Positions 7,221 to 15,147 of a stretch of DNA of 16,436 nucleotides are shown here, one piece after another. The stretch covers positions 1 to 16,436 of the forward strand of contig JADJVZ010000004.1 of the NCBI GenBank assembly GCA_016716635.1. Direction: 5' to 3'. The first letter of the stretch is position 1; each line of letters starts with the position of its first letter. Below the pieces are notes generated by a model. It was not told where the DNA came from and did not search any database. It was given only the letters and a program-made list of their open reading frames with translations. The translations under genes were made by a program, and so were the position numbers. Origin of the DNA: Micropruina sp. (GTDB taxonomy: Bacteria > Actinomycetota > Actinomycetes > Propionibacteriales > Propionibacteriaceae).

Positions 7221-8057
7221 GTGAGCGAACCTCACCACAACCCTGGGCCCGATTTCCTTCCGCCAACCCAAGGACACCCCGGGGCCAACCTCCCCGGCAC
7301 GCCCGCCTCGGGATCCCCCGGCGCCCCACCGCCCTCGTCGGCGCCGTGGCTGCCGCCGGGCGGCCCCTACGCGCCCGGGTCGCGCGCGTCGGGCGGGCTC
7401 TCGTCAGCGCCCCGACCCGTGGCACAGCCGTCGTTCCCGCCACCCCTCACGAGCTACCCGCCACCCCTCACGAGCTACCCGCCACCCCTCGCGAGTTATC
7501 CGCCGCCGGCCGCGCCCACCGTCCGTCCTCGGTCGACCCGGATGCGGTGGTTGGCGGGAGCGGCGGTCGTCACCCTGGTGTTGTCGATTGTCGGAGGTTT
7601 CTTCTACGCAGCCCGCATGACCCCGGCGTCCACTCGCGCGAGCGCGGCTCCCACGGTCAGCGTCGCGGCGACCGCCACCGCCTCAATCGGAGCCGCGACA
7701 GCGTTCGCGGGCAAGGACGGCGCCGGACAGGTCACGGTCTCGTCGGCGGCCTGGTCCACCACCGGGGACACGATGCCGCCCAACGGGCAGGCCTTCCTTG
7801 TCGTTGACCTCACCGTGTCCGCGACCGGTGGACGTGTGGAAGCCGGCTGGATCTACGTGCGCCTCGTCGACGCCGCGGGCGAGACCCACTTGTTCAGCCT
7901 TGGCCCCAAGCTCACCAACCTGCTTCACTCCCAGGTGCTCACGCCCGGTCAGTCGGCCACCGGGCAGGTGAGCTTCACGGCGCCCCGAGGTGCCTGTGTG
8001 CTGCAGTTCCTCGACCCGAGCCTTGGCCCCGTCGCGTCCATCAGGATCCCGGCATGA
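7221..8057 (+). CDS. Proline-rich, single-pass membrane protein with DUF4352-like ectodomain
   Basis: The GTG at 7221 lies 4 bases after the upstream stop, with a GAGG inside the preceding gene. The 278-residue product has a Pro/Gly/Ser-rich cytoplasmic arm (1-107), one membrane helix (about 109-131, WLAGAAVVTLVLSIVGGFFY) and an extracellular part. The last 100 residues (GQAFLVVDLTVSATGGRVEA; YVRLVDAAGETHLF; LLHSQVLTPGQSATGQVSFT) look like the immunoglobulin-like DUF4352 fold of secreted Gram-positive lipoproteins. Residues about 73-97 contain three PPPLxSY heptads encoded by a 21-bp tandem repeat. The stop overlaps the next start (ATGA). No enzymatic motif is visible. A surface interaction role is inference. 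Confidence 0.75.
   Translation: MSEPHHNPGPDFLPPTQGHPGANLPGTPASGSPGAPPPSSAPWLPPGGPYAPGSRASGGLSSAPRPVAQPSFPPPLTSYPPPLTSYPPPLASYPPPAAPTVRPRSTRMRWLAGAAVVTLVLSIVGGFFYAARMTPASTRASAAPTVSVAATATASIGAATAFAGKDGAGQVTVSSAAWSTTGDTMPPNGQAFLVVDLTVSATGGRVEAGWIYVRLVDAAGETHLFSLGPKLTNLLHSQVLTPGQSATGQVSFTAPRGACVLQFLDPSLGPVASIRIPA
7440..7502 (+). repeat. Three tandem 21-bp repeats inside a coding region
   Basis: Copies start at 7440, 7461 and 7482. The first two are identical and the third differs at four bases (the last Ser codon and neighbours). Each encodes a Pro-Pro-Leu-x-Ser-Tyr-Pro heptad, so copy number changes would stay in frame. Confidence 0.85.
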
Positions 8058-8605
8058 GCGAACCCTTTCGGACGCGCGACTTCCATCCTGTGCCAGCCTC
8101 CGAACGTCCGCGGCGCACTCGCCAGGGCGTCCGGGTGCTGATCACCGACGGGGTCGCCGTCTTGTTGATGCGCGACACCGATCCGGGTGTCCCCGGCTCC
8201 AGCTGGTGGACCACCCCCGGCGGCGGCATCGACCCCGGCGAGACCCTGCGCGAAACGGCCGTGAGGGAACTCGCCGAGGAGACTGGTCTCGTCGTAGACG
8301 AAGCCGACTTGTTGGGCCCGGTGTTGATCCGCGACGCCCTTCACGGCTTCTCCGATCAGATCCAGTTACAGCACGAATGGTTCTTCGTGCTGCGCACCCC
8401 GCGCTTCGCCATCGACACCTCCGGTTACACCGCCGACGAGCAGCTCACGGTCGCCGAGGCGGCGTGGATCCCGCTGACGGAGGTGGCCCGGGTGACGGTG
8501 TGGGCGGACGTCCCGCTGCTGCTCTCGCTGGCGGATCAGCCAGAGCGCTGGCCTGTGGACGTGGGTCTCGTCGAGGAGAGCATCGTCGAGGTCACCGACG
8601 GCTAA
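8054..8605 (+). CDS. NUDIX hydrolase
   Basis: An intact 183-residue protein. The Nudix box GX5EX7REUXEEXGU is complete: G57, E63, R71, E72, E75, E76, G78 (GGGIDPGETLRETAVRELAE then ETGL). Upstream, GVRVLITDGVAVLLMRDTD forms the first strands of the Nudix fold, and SSWWTTPGGG leads into the box. Such enzymes cleave nucleoside diphosphates linked to another group, using Mg2+ or Mn2+ bound by the box glutamates. The substrate cannot be read from the box. The ATG overlaps the stop of the preceding membrane-protein gene by 4 bases, so it is translationally coupled. Confidence 0.93.
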   Translation: MSEPFRTRDFHPVPASERPRRTRQGVRVLITDGVAVLLMRDTDPGVPGSSWWTTPGGGIDPGETLRETAVRELAEETGLVVDEADLLGPVLIRDALHGFSDQIQLQHEWFFVLRTPRFAIDTSGYTADEQLTVAEAAWIPLTEVARVTVWADVPLLLSLADQPERWPVDVGLVEESIVEVTDG

Positions 8606-8631
8606 TCGGTAAGCTCGTGGCGGTTTGAGGC

Positions 8632-8637
8632 AGGAGG
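8632..8637 (+). promoter_or_regulatory. Shine-Dalgarno of the CDF transporter gene
   Basis: AGGAGG ends 7 bases before the ATG at 8645. The gap to the NUDIX stop is only 39 bases and shows no clear promoter, so read-through from the upstream genes is possible. Confidence 0.7.
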
Positions 8638-8644
8638 CCTTTTC

Positions 8645-9598
8645 ATGTCCACCACCCCCGTCGACGCGGCAGCGACCCCTCAGCAGCCAGCCGATAACAA
8701 GATTCTTGAACGCTTCATGTGGCTGTCGATCGCCACCGCGATCGCCACCGTCGTGCTCAAAGGCGTGGCCGCGTGGATCACCGGTTCGGTGGGCATGTTC
8801 TCCGACGCCCTCGAGTCAACGGTGAACCTGGCCGCCGCCATTGTGGCCCTGTGGGCCATTCGGTTGGCCGCCAAGCCCGCCGACCACAACCACGACTACG
8901 GCCACGGCAAGGCCGAATACCTCTCCGCCGCCGTCGAGGGCATGCTCATCTTCGTGGCCGCCGGGGCCATCATCTACGGCGCTGTCGGACGCTTGTTCCA
9001 CCCCGAACCTCTCGAAGAGCTGGGTTTGGGCCTGATCTTGTCCACGGTCGCCTCGCTGCTGAACCTCGCCACCGGCTTAGCCCTGCTCAACTACGGCCGC
9101 AAGCACCGCTCGATCACCCTCGAAGCCGACGGCAAGCACCTGCTGACCGACGTCTGGACCTCTGTGGGCGTGCTCGTGGCCATCGGTCTCGTGGCGCTCA
9201 CCGGGTGGTTGATCGTTGATCCCATCATCGCCATCGCGGTGGGCATCAACATCTTGTGGACGGGCTACTCTCTGGTCCGCCGTTCGGTGGTCGGCCTGCT
9301 CGATGCCGCCCTCCCCGCGGAGGAGGTGGCGCTCGTCCGCGATGCGTTGAACGTCGAAGCTGAGAACGAGCACGTGACGGTGACCGACCTCAAGACCCGC
9401 GAATCCGGACGTCAGCGTTTCATCGAGGCCACCATCGAGGTGCCCGGCGATTGGACGGTCGAGGAAGCCCACACGGTGGCCGACCGCATCGAGGACGTCA
9501 TTGACCAGACCCTTCCCGGCACCGTGACGGTGGTCCACGTGGAACCCATCGGCGCGTCCGTCCGGGACGGGGCGGAACCCTCTGCCACCACGGGTTAG
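8645..9598 (+). CDS. Cation diffusion facilitator (CDF) family divalent-metal exporter
   Basis: An intact 317-residue protein with about six membrane helices between residues 26 and 205 and a soluble C-terminal domain (about 213-305). Recognisable CDF parts are GSVGMFSDALESTVNL in helix 2 (D54 as the metal ligand), the cytoplasmic loop DHNHDYGHGKAEYL (80-93), KHLLTDVWTSVGVL in helix 5 (H165 and D169 forming the H-x3-D site) and DPIIAIAVGINILW in helix 6. The cytoplasmic domain ends TVTVVHVEP, as in the dimeric metal-sensing domains of this family. It exports Zn(II), Fe(II), Mn(II) or a similar ion using the proton gradient. The metal is not certain. A metal repressor of the IdeR type lies in the same window but 7 kb away. 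Confidence 0.93.
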   Translation: MSTTPVDAAATPQQPADNKILERFMWLSIATAIATVVLKGVAAWITGSVGMFSDALESTVNLAAAIVALWAIRLAAKPADHNHDYGHGKAEYLSAAVEGMLIFVAAGAIIYGAVGRLFHPEPLEELGLGLILSTVASLLNLATGLALLNYGRKHRSITLEADGKHLLTDVWTSVGVLVAIGLVALTGWLIVDPIIAIAVGINILWTGYSLVRRSVVGLLDAALPAEEVALVRDALNVEAENEHVTVTDLKTRESGRQRFIEATIEVPGDWTVEEAHTVADRIEDVIDQTLPGTVTVVHVEPIGASVRDGAEPSATTG

Positions 9599-9692
9599 GC
9601 CCGAAAGGCGAGAGGTCCGACGGCGCCAGCGAGACCGGCAAGGCGCCCGGCCACTGACACAGCCTTCGCCCGCATTGCTGAGGACGTTGGAT

Positions 9693-9940
9693 GCGAGGTG
9701 GTTTTGGTATGCCCCGCTGCCACCTCGCCCGTCAACCGACCTTGCTGGCTCAGTGTCAGGGTTGCAGGGCCACGGTTGTGGTGGTTGGGTCCTGATCGTC
9801 TGGTGTTTGGCTCTCTTGCTGGCTGCCGCCCTGTCGGGTTGGCCGTATTACGTTTTGCCGATGCCAGGTGTGAAGGACCGGTCGGTGTGACTTGATAGGA
9901 GCGTGGCTTTCGCCTCGACTGAGCTGTGTCCACCGACCGG
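9693..9940 (+). ncRNA. Candidate bridge RNA in the IS110 left end
   Basis: The stretch before the transposase folds at several points. GCGAGGTGG (9693-9701) pairs with CCACCTCGC (9720-9728) around an 18-base loop. CAACC (9733-9737) pairs with GGTTG (9760-9764). CCAC pairs with GTGG around GGTT near 9770-9781. CCGGTCGGTG (9878-9887) pairs with CACCGACCGG (9931-9940) around a 43-base interval. No ORF here looks coding. Known IS110 elements such as IS621 make a structured bridge RNA of about 180 bases from this place, with loops that pair with target and donor DNA. That this copy does so is inference. The RNA ends are unknown, and the last hairpin may instead belong to the transposase leader. 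Confidence 0.4.
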
Positions 9941-9971
9941 CCCAACCGTCCGATCACTGAATCAGAGTGAA

Positions 9972-9977
9972 GGGAGG
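9972..9977 (+). promoter_or_regulatory. Shine-Dalgarno of the IS110 transposase
   Basis: GGGAGG ends 8 bases before the ATG at 9986 and fixes that start. Confidence 0.65.
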
Positions 9978-9985
9978 CAATCACC

Positions 9986-11037
9986 ATGGTTGTCGTTGGA
10001 GTCGATGTACACAAGCGGACGCACACCTTTGTGGTGGTGGATCAGGTGGGAGCGAAGTTGGGTCAACGGACCTGGGCTGCGACCACGGCCGGCCACCAGC
10101 AAGCCGTCTGCTGGGTCCGGGAACAGTTCGGGACTGAGGTGGTGTGGGCTGTTGAGGATTGTCGGGGGCTTTCGGGCCGACTCGAGCGGGACCTCCTCGC
10201 GGCGGGTCAGCGGGTGGTGCGGGTGCCACCGCCGTTGATGGCCGAGCAGCGTCGTACTGCCAGGGCCCCGGGGAAGTCAGATCCGATTGATGCCCTGGCG
10301 GTGGCCCGGGTCGCGCTACGGGAACCTGACCTGCCGGTCGCTGCCCATGATGAGCTGTCACGCGAGATGAAGTTGCTGACTGATCGGCGGGATGACTTGG
10401 TGAAACAGCGCATGGCGATGATGAGCAGGTTCCTGGGCAAGCTCCATGAAATCGAACCTGGATGGTCCCCGCCGGCCGGGTCGATGGACCGGCCGACGTG
10501 GCAACGCAAACTCGCAGACAGGCTCGCTGACGTGCCCGGGATCGTGGCTGAGCTGGCCCGTGACGAGTTGGCCGACATCACGAGGGACACCGTGACGATC
10601 AACGCCTTGGAACGGCGCATCGCCATCCTGGTCGGCCCCATGGCCCCGACCCTGCTCGCTATGCCTGGGGCGGGTGCGTTAACCACAGCGAAGATCCTGG
10701 CCGAAACCGCCGGGATCACCCGGTTCAAATCAGAAGCGGCGTTCGCCCGTCATGCCGGGATCGCTCGATCCCGGGCTGGTCAGGCCACACCGCCGGCAGG
10801 GTCCGGTTATCCCGGGGCGGGAACCGACAACTCAACGCCGCGATCCACCGCATCGCCTTGACCCAGATCCGCCTCCACGGACCCGGGAAGACCTACTACG
10901 AGAAGAAGAAAACCGAAGGCAAAACCAGCCGCGAAGCCCTCCGCTGCCTGAAACGCCAGATCCTCGGCGTCGTGTACCGACACTTGCTCACCGACCACAA
11001 AACCGCCACCCAGACCGCCCTAAGGGCCGCCGCTTGA
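9986..11037 (+). CDS. IS110-family transposase/recombinase (one frameshift)
   Basis: The N-terminal RuvC-like DEDD domain shows D7 in VVGVDVHKRTHTF, E57 in VWAVEDCRG, and D99 and D102 in GKSDPIDALAVAR. A coiled middle section (REMKLLTDRRDDLVKQRMAM) follows. The C-terminal Transposase_20 domain runs from LLAMPGAGALTTAKILAETA through RVRLSRGGNRQLNAAIHRIA, whose Ser is the candidate catalytic nucleophile. A missing base near 10766 breaks the frame: the first frame stops at 10861, the second runs to the stop at 11037. Restored, the protein is about 350 residues, normal for the family. If the break is real the recombinase lacks its catalytic Ser and would be dead; other breaks in this window suggest sequencing error. 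The enzyme recombines DNA guided by a bridge RNA. Confidence 0.9.
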
Positions 11038-11039
11038 CA
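11034..11039 (+). promoter_or_regulatory. Consensus -35 hexamer at the IS right end
   Basis: TTGACA overlaps the transposase stop codon. In circularised IS110 elements the right and left ends join, and a -35 near the right end can complete a promoter with a -10 in the left end to drive the bridge RNA. The consensus match is seen; the role is inference. Confidence 0.35.
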
Positions 11040-11048
11040 TAGGAGAAA

Positions 11049-11096
11049 CGTTTGGCGTCTTTGCTTGCGATATATCGGCAGCAAAGACGCCAAACG
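11049..11096. repeat. 48-bp near-perfect palindrome beside the IS110 right end
   Basis: CGTTTGGCGTCTTTGCT (11049-11065) is the exact reverse complement of 11080-11096. The 14 bases between hold CGATATATCG (11068-11077), itself a perfect palindrome on the same centre. Only the two pairs 11066/11079 and 11067/11078 mismatch. It begins 11 bases after the transposase stop. There is no T-tract on either strand. It may be the chromosomal target of the IS, part of the right end, or a repetitive extragenic palindrome. Confidence 0.8.
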
Positions 11097-11119
11097 CCAG
11101 CAAGGTGGACAAGAGAGAC

Positions 11120-11146
11120 GGGTGGGACGAACGTCGGTTCGCACCC
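11120..11146 (-). terminator. Hairpin after the DUF6297 gene
   Basis: GGGTG (11120-11124) pairs with CACCC (11142-11146) and CGAAC (11128-11132) with GTTCG (11137-11141), with a 3-base bulge and a GTCG loop. Read on the minus strand it is 56 bases past the DUF6297 stop and is followed by the pyrimidine-rich GTCTCTCTTGTCC. Confidence 0.45.
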
Positions 11147-11201
11147 AATCCTCGGGTGGGGAGGATCAGCAGCCCCAGAGGTCGGGGGGCGCGTCAGGCG
11201 G

Positions 11202-12909
11202 TCATCGTCCAGGACGGGCGATGCGGACGCGTTCCTTCTCGGCCTTGGTGGCCGCGAGTTCCTTCTTTGCCTGCTCTTGCTGCTCGCGGAGTTCGTCGGA
11301 GTTCAAGGGCGAGCGCAGGAAGAAGAACGCGACCAGGCCGATCGCAATGCCCCACATCGGGCCGAAGCCGAGCATGATCGGCGCAGTGACCAGGGCCACC
11401 ATGTCGAAGCCGCGGAAGAGGTTGAACATCAAGCTCGGGGGCATGGCGCCGGCGCCGGTGGCCATCATGGGGACGCCGAAGTCGACCTGCTTGGCCGTCA
11501 CCCAACGGACGGCGCCGAGGAAGCCCGCGAAACCGACCGCCGTCGACACCAGCGCGGCGTTCGCCCAATCGTTGGTACCGCCCGTGGTGATTCCCGCGAA
11601 CGCCGGTGTCGCCGCCATGGTCCACAGCGCCGCGAGGACGCCCGGGACGACCATGGCCGCGGACCGCAGTTGCGCATTGGTGAACGGGAACAGTCGGACG
11701 AGACCCTTGGTGCGGCTCAGCACGCGCAGCGTCGTCATGAAGGGGACGAGCGCAACGACAAGCCCCAGGCCCGAGATCAGCGGGCTGAGGATGCCCCAGC
11801 CGAGGGAGTCGAAGGCGTAGGGGGTGACCAGGCTCACGGCCAATCCGATGAACGGCTTCGGGGAACGGCGGATCCGCTGCCAGTCCCGCCACACCAGAGC
11901 CACGACGCCGGTACCGCGGCCCTTTTCGGCCTTCACGAAACCCTTTTCGCGGGCCGCCCGGTCCATGAGGATGTCGCGGATCAACCCGAAGTCCAACGCG
12001 TACATGGCGCCCTGCATGCCGCTCACAAGCGAGCCGCCGGACAACAAGCGGGCCCGGCGGATCCCGTTAAGGCCGCGGAAAGCCAGCGTCCCGCTGCCGA
12101 TGAGCAGGATCAGGCCGATGCCGGCGAGGACCCAGGCCAGGATGTCGTTGACGCTCGCGGCGAAGGTGATGTTGATCCACCCGGAGGCGGTGCCGACCAC
12201 AACCAGCAGGACCGCCACAGCCAGCAGCCCCAATAGAGCCTGGACGATTGAGACGAGGCGCGTGCGTTCGCTGCGCTGCGCGACGGCGGCGAAGGCGGTG
12301 AGTCCGGCCGACAGGGTCGCTCCGGCGAGGGACCAGCCCACCATGCCAGCGGCGTCGGAGCCGGTGAGCGCCGCGACCAGGCCACCGGTCAGCGCGCCGA
12401 GCCCGAACACGGCGGCGAGCGCCAACACGAGGCGGCTGCGGAGCAGTCGGTAGCGGCTGATGGGGGGCGTCCATGAGCCAGAAGCCTTCGGCCGCGGACG
12501 CCGTCACGGGTCCGAACATGCGCGAGACGACAAGGGAGAAAGCGGCGACACCAGCAACGGTCGCCCAGGGCAGCAACGTCCGCGCGGTCACGCACGAGTT
12601 CGCGGTGCAGGAGGCGCTGGTGGACTGCGCCTTGAGGACGGCGTTCACGATCATGGCGCCGATCATGACGATGCTGAAGACGGCCACGTAGGCGTCCTGG
12701 ATGGCGTCCCAGAGACTGCGCGTCGCGCGTCCGTGGCGCCAGGTCTTCATCAGCCCGTGCAGGGCATTTTCGTCCACGGGCACCGGATCAGCGTCCGGCA
12801 GGAACCAGAAATGGTAGGCCTTCGCCGGCGCCTCCGCCGGGGTGGGGGTCGAGGTGCTGGCGGGTGCCGGAGTGCCCGCGGCGGCTTTCGTGCGCGCCTT
12901 CTTGCTCAT
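11202..12909 (-). CDS. DUF6297-like polytopic membrane protein, ABC exporter partner (one frameshift)
   Basis: From the ATG at 12909 (MSKKARTKAAAGTPAPAS) a Pro/Ala-rich tail leads to AYHFWFLPDADPVPVDENAL and the first helices (VAVFSIVMIGAMIVNAVL). At the six-G run 12462-12467 the frame shifts; with one base fewer, FWLMDAPISRYRLLRSRLVL continues into ten or so further helices and a charged coiled tail (SDELREQQEQAKKELAATKA). The total is about 568 residues. The conserved FWLMDAP...YRLLR junction and overall pattern match what I know as DUF6297, membrane proteins encoded with an ABC ATPase. Its ATG overlaps the ATPase stop (ATGA), so they are co-translated and probably form one transporter. The cargo is unknown. 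Confidence 0.78.
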
Positions 12910-13565
12910 GCGGACGCGACCTCGACCTCGGGCTCGCCAACCCGGACGATGCGCGTCGCCACCCGCTCGACCAGGATCGGCTCGTGCGTGGCCATGATGA
13001 TCGCCAAGCCGCGCTCGCGCTCGGCGATGAGGCGCTGCGCCAACCACTCCACGCCCTCGACGTCGAGGCGCTGCTCGGGCTCGTCCAACACCAGCAGGGT
13101 GCGGGGGCGGACGAACGCTGTCGCGAGCGCCAACCGACGCCGCTGCCCCGAGGACAACGTGCCGGGCAACTGCCCCGCCTGCGGGACCAACTGCACCTCG
13201 TTGAGCACCTCGTCGACGGCGTCGTCGGGGTCGGGGATGCCATGGGCGCGGGCGAGCAGGTCGAGGTGCTCAACGACGGAGAGATCGGGGAAGAAGTCCA
13301 TGTCGTCGATGACCGTGGCGAGCGTCCGCCGGATATCAGCGTTCGTCTCGCTCATGGGGATGCCGTTGACCTCGATGGTGCCGTCAGTCGGACGATCGGC
13401 GCCCACGATGCAGCGCAAGATGGTCGACTTACCGGCCCCATTGCGTCCGGTGAGCGCGATCGCCTCACCCGCTCGCACCTCGAGGGAAAAATCGTCGACG
13501 ATCTTCACCGGCCCGAAGGACTTCGTGAGACCGGAGATTTTCAAGACGGTATTGCGCTTGGCCAT
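12906..13565 (-). CDS. ABC transporter ATP-binding protein
   Basis: An intact 219-residue nucleotide-binding subunit. Walker A is GRNGAGKST (40-48), the signature is LSSGQ (137-141), Walker B is LLVLDEP (157-163) with catalytic E162, and the switch His is H194 in ATHEP. The Q-loop position reads IDDMDFFPDLS, with Asp where Gln is usual, and the D-loop reads EQRLD rather than the common SGLD, so this is a diverged subfamily. It is short, with no fused membrane domain, and pairs with the overlapping DUF6297 gene. The ATG at 13565 has AGGAG about 10 bases upstream. The direction of transport cannot be proved, but this domain arrangement is typical of exporters. Confidence 0.93.
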   Translation of the reverse strand: MAKRNTVLKISGLTKSFGPVKIVDDFSLEVRAGEAIALTGRNGAGKSTILRCIVGADRPTDGTIEVNGIPMSETNADIRRTLATVIDDMDFFPDLSVVEHLDLLARAHGIPDPDDAVDEVLNEVQLVPQAGQLPGTLSSGQRRRLALATAFVRPRTLLVLDEPEQRLDVEGVEWLAQRLIAERERGLAIIMATHEPILVERVATRIVRVGEPEVEVASA

Positions 13566-13599
13566 GCCGTCGATTCTCCTGCACGGCAGGCGCGTGGAC

Positions 13600-15009
13600 G
13601 TAATCGTCCGGGCGCGCGTCCGAAATCGAAGCCCCAGGACGTACGTCGTCCGCGCTCAAACCGGCCAACACTCGCTCGAGCCACGGCCGAGCCTGCGTGA
13701 GGCGACGTGCTCGGATCGCCACGTCCCAGACGGGTTCCAGCTTCTTCCACCCGACGGCGTAGGCGAGGTGACGGGCGCGCCCGGCGAGAGTGTCGGCCAC
13801 GGACGCCCCGCGCGCGATGTTGCGCCACGAGTAGAACTGCTTGTAGGCCCGCCAATAGCCAGTCTCGAGCTGCTCCACCGACATGTGCGCCGGTTGGAAG
13901 ACCGCGTGGCGGGTGTCGTAGAGGTCCCAGTCGCTGTGCAGGATCCGGCCTGCCGCCGCCATCCGCTGGTACAGGGCGGTGCTGGGGTAGGGCGTGAGCA
14001 CGTGGAAGGTGGCGGTCTCCACGCCCCCGTTGGATGGCCCACTCGACCGTCCGGTCGAACACTGACGGATCGTCGGAATCCATCCCGAAGACGAAGCTCG
14101 CATTCACCATGACGCCGAGGTCGTGGAGCCTGCGGATCGCCGCCGCGTAGTCCTGGTGGGCGTTGTGCCCCTTACGGTAGGCGTCAAGTTGGCGCTGTTG
14201 ATGGTCTCGAACCCGACGAAGAGGCTCCGCAGCCCGCACGCCGCGGCCGCCTCGAGAAGACCCGGTTGCAGCACCGTCTTCACCGTTCCCGCCGCCTGCC
14301 ACAGGCGGTTGCCGCCCGCATCCCCTCAAACAGGTGCGGACGCGAACCGCCGGTTACCGAACAGGTGATCGTCGAGGAAATAGAGGTGGCGTCCGGGAAG
14401 GGAGTCGATCTCGGCGAGCGCCGCGTCCACGGTGGCGGTGTAAAAGGACCGTCCGCCCGCGAAGAAGGCCTCCTTGTAACAGAAATCGCAGGCGTGCGGG
14501 CAGCCGCGGGAGACGACGATGGAGTTCGGCACGAGGTACAGACGGCGGTCGATGAGGTCGCGCCGAATGGGCGGCAGGTGCTCGAGCGTCCGGACCCGGG
14601 AGTCGTAGCGGGCCAGGGGGCGTCCCCGCGCGGAAGTCGGCCAGGAAGCGCGGCCAGGTGTCTTCGCCCGGCCCGGTGAACACCGTGTCGGCGTGCGCCG
14701 CCGCCTCGTCGGGCAGGGACGTGGGATGCAAACCACCGGGACACATGCGCGCCGCGGGCCCGATAGGCATCGGCCAACTCCATACGACCGGCGCGCGGAT
14801 GTGATGTAGGCCTGGATCACCACGAGGTCAGGGTTGTCATCGACGGGACCCTGTTGGACGTGCTCGTCGATGATCCGGACGTCGTCGTCGTCGCTCAGAT
14901 ACCCGGCCAGGGTGGCCAGGCCCAGGGGCGGGAAGAGTGAGTATTTGATGGGCCGAAAAAGCGGACTGGTGGCCTCGGTGAGGGCTGGCAAAATCATCGT
15001 GACTCGCAT
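13600..15009 (-). CDS. Cobalamin-binding-type radical SAM protein (several frameshifts)
   Basis: Pieces in all three minus frames assemble into one protein of about 470 residues from the ATG at 15009: MRVTMILPALTEATSP, FPPLGLATLAGYLSDDDDVR (B12-binding-like N-terminal domain), CPGGLHPTSLPDEAAAHADT and FTGPGEDTWPRFLADFR, then VVSRGCPHACDFCYKEAFF with the C-x3-C-x2-C that binds the [4Fe-4S] cluster. The TIM-barrel parts follow: LYFLDDHLFGNRRFA, LRSLFVGFETINSANL, NASFVFGMDSDDPSVF, FHVLTPYPSTALYQRMAAAG and HMSVEQLETGYWRAYKQFY. Breaks lie near 14785, 14735, 14630, 14320, 14195 and 14025. The C-terminal end is uncertain, between about 13656 and 13570. No DxHxxG cobalamin motif is obvious, so the B12 domain may be base-off or vestigial. 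Members methylate or rearrange unreactive carbons; this substrate is unknown. It precedes the ABC genes. Confidence 0.78.
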
Positions 15010-15048
15010 GTGCCAGCCTCGCGCCCGGACGTTGGCGAACGTCAGCAA

Positions 15049-15067
15049 AGGGCCCTAACCGGGCCCT
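15049..15067. repeat. Short GC-rich palindrome upstream of the radical SAM gene
   Basis: AGGGCCC (15049-15055) and GGGCCCT (15061-15067) pair exactly around TAACC. It lies 40-58 bases before the radical SAM ATG, where an operator, a leader hairpin or a terminator for incoming transcripts could sit. Which of these is not decidable here. Confidence 0.5.
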
Positions 15068-15147
15068 GAGTAGGACAAACCCGGCGAGAACCTGCCACCT
15101 GGGCACCCCGCAGGGCCCGAATCACTACCTCCAGCCCGCGCCCCGTC

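Larger units (their letters stand above)
9650..11048 (+). mobile_element. IS110-family insertion sequence (ends approximate)
   Basis: A single DEDD transposase is preceded by a long non-coding left end (up to 387 bases from the CDF stop) and followed by a very short right end, with no terminal inverted repeats. This is the layout of the IS110 subgroup, in contrast to IS1111, whose non-coding region lies on the right. The outer ends cannot be fixed from one copy. TGACACAG (9654-9661) and TGACATAG (11035-11042) are near-identical and may lie near the two ends. The local composition is G/T-rich and differs from the flanks, in keeping with transfer. Confidence 0.75.

Noticed and set aside
7440..7502. 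Tandem repeat considered as a CRISPR fragment
   Set aside because: The 21-bp units abut without spacers and encode a Pro-rich heptad in frame.
9622..9647. GGCGCC twice as a terminator of the CDF gene
   Set aside because: GGCGCC is self-palindromic and common in GC-rich DNA; the stem does not extend beyond 6 bp.
9849..11056. ACGTTT shared between the presumed bridge RNA (9849-9856) and the right flank (11048-11053) as a guide-target match
   Set aside because: Only six bases match exactly, which is expected by chance in this length. The true ends are unknown, so no pairing register can be set.
12460..14112. 550-codon plus-strand frame
   Set aside because: It lies antisense to the ABC ATPase, DUF6297 and radical SAM genes, which carry clear motifs on the minus strand.
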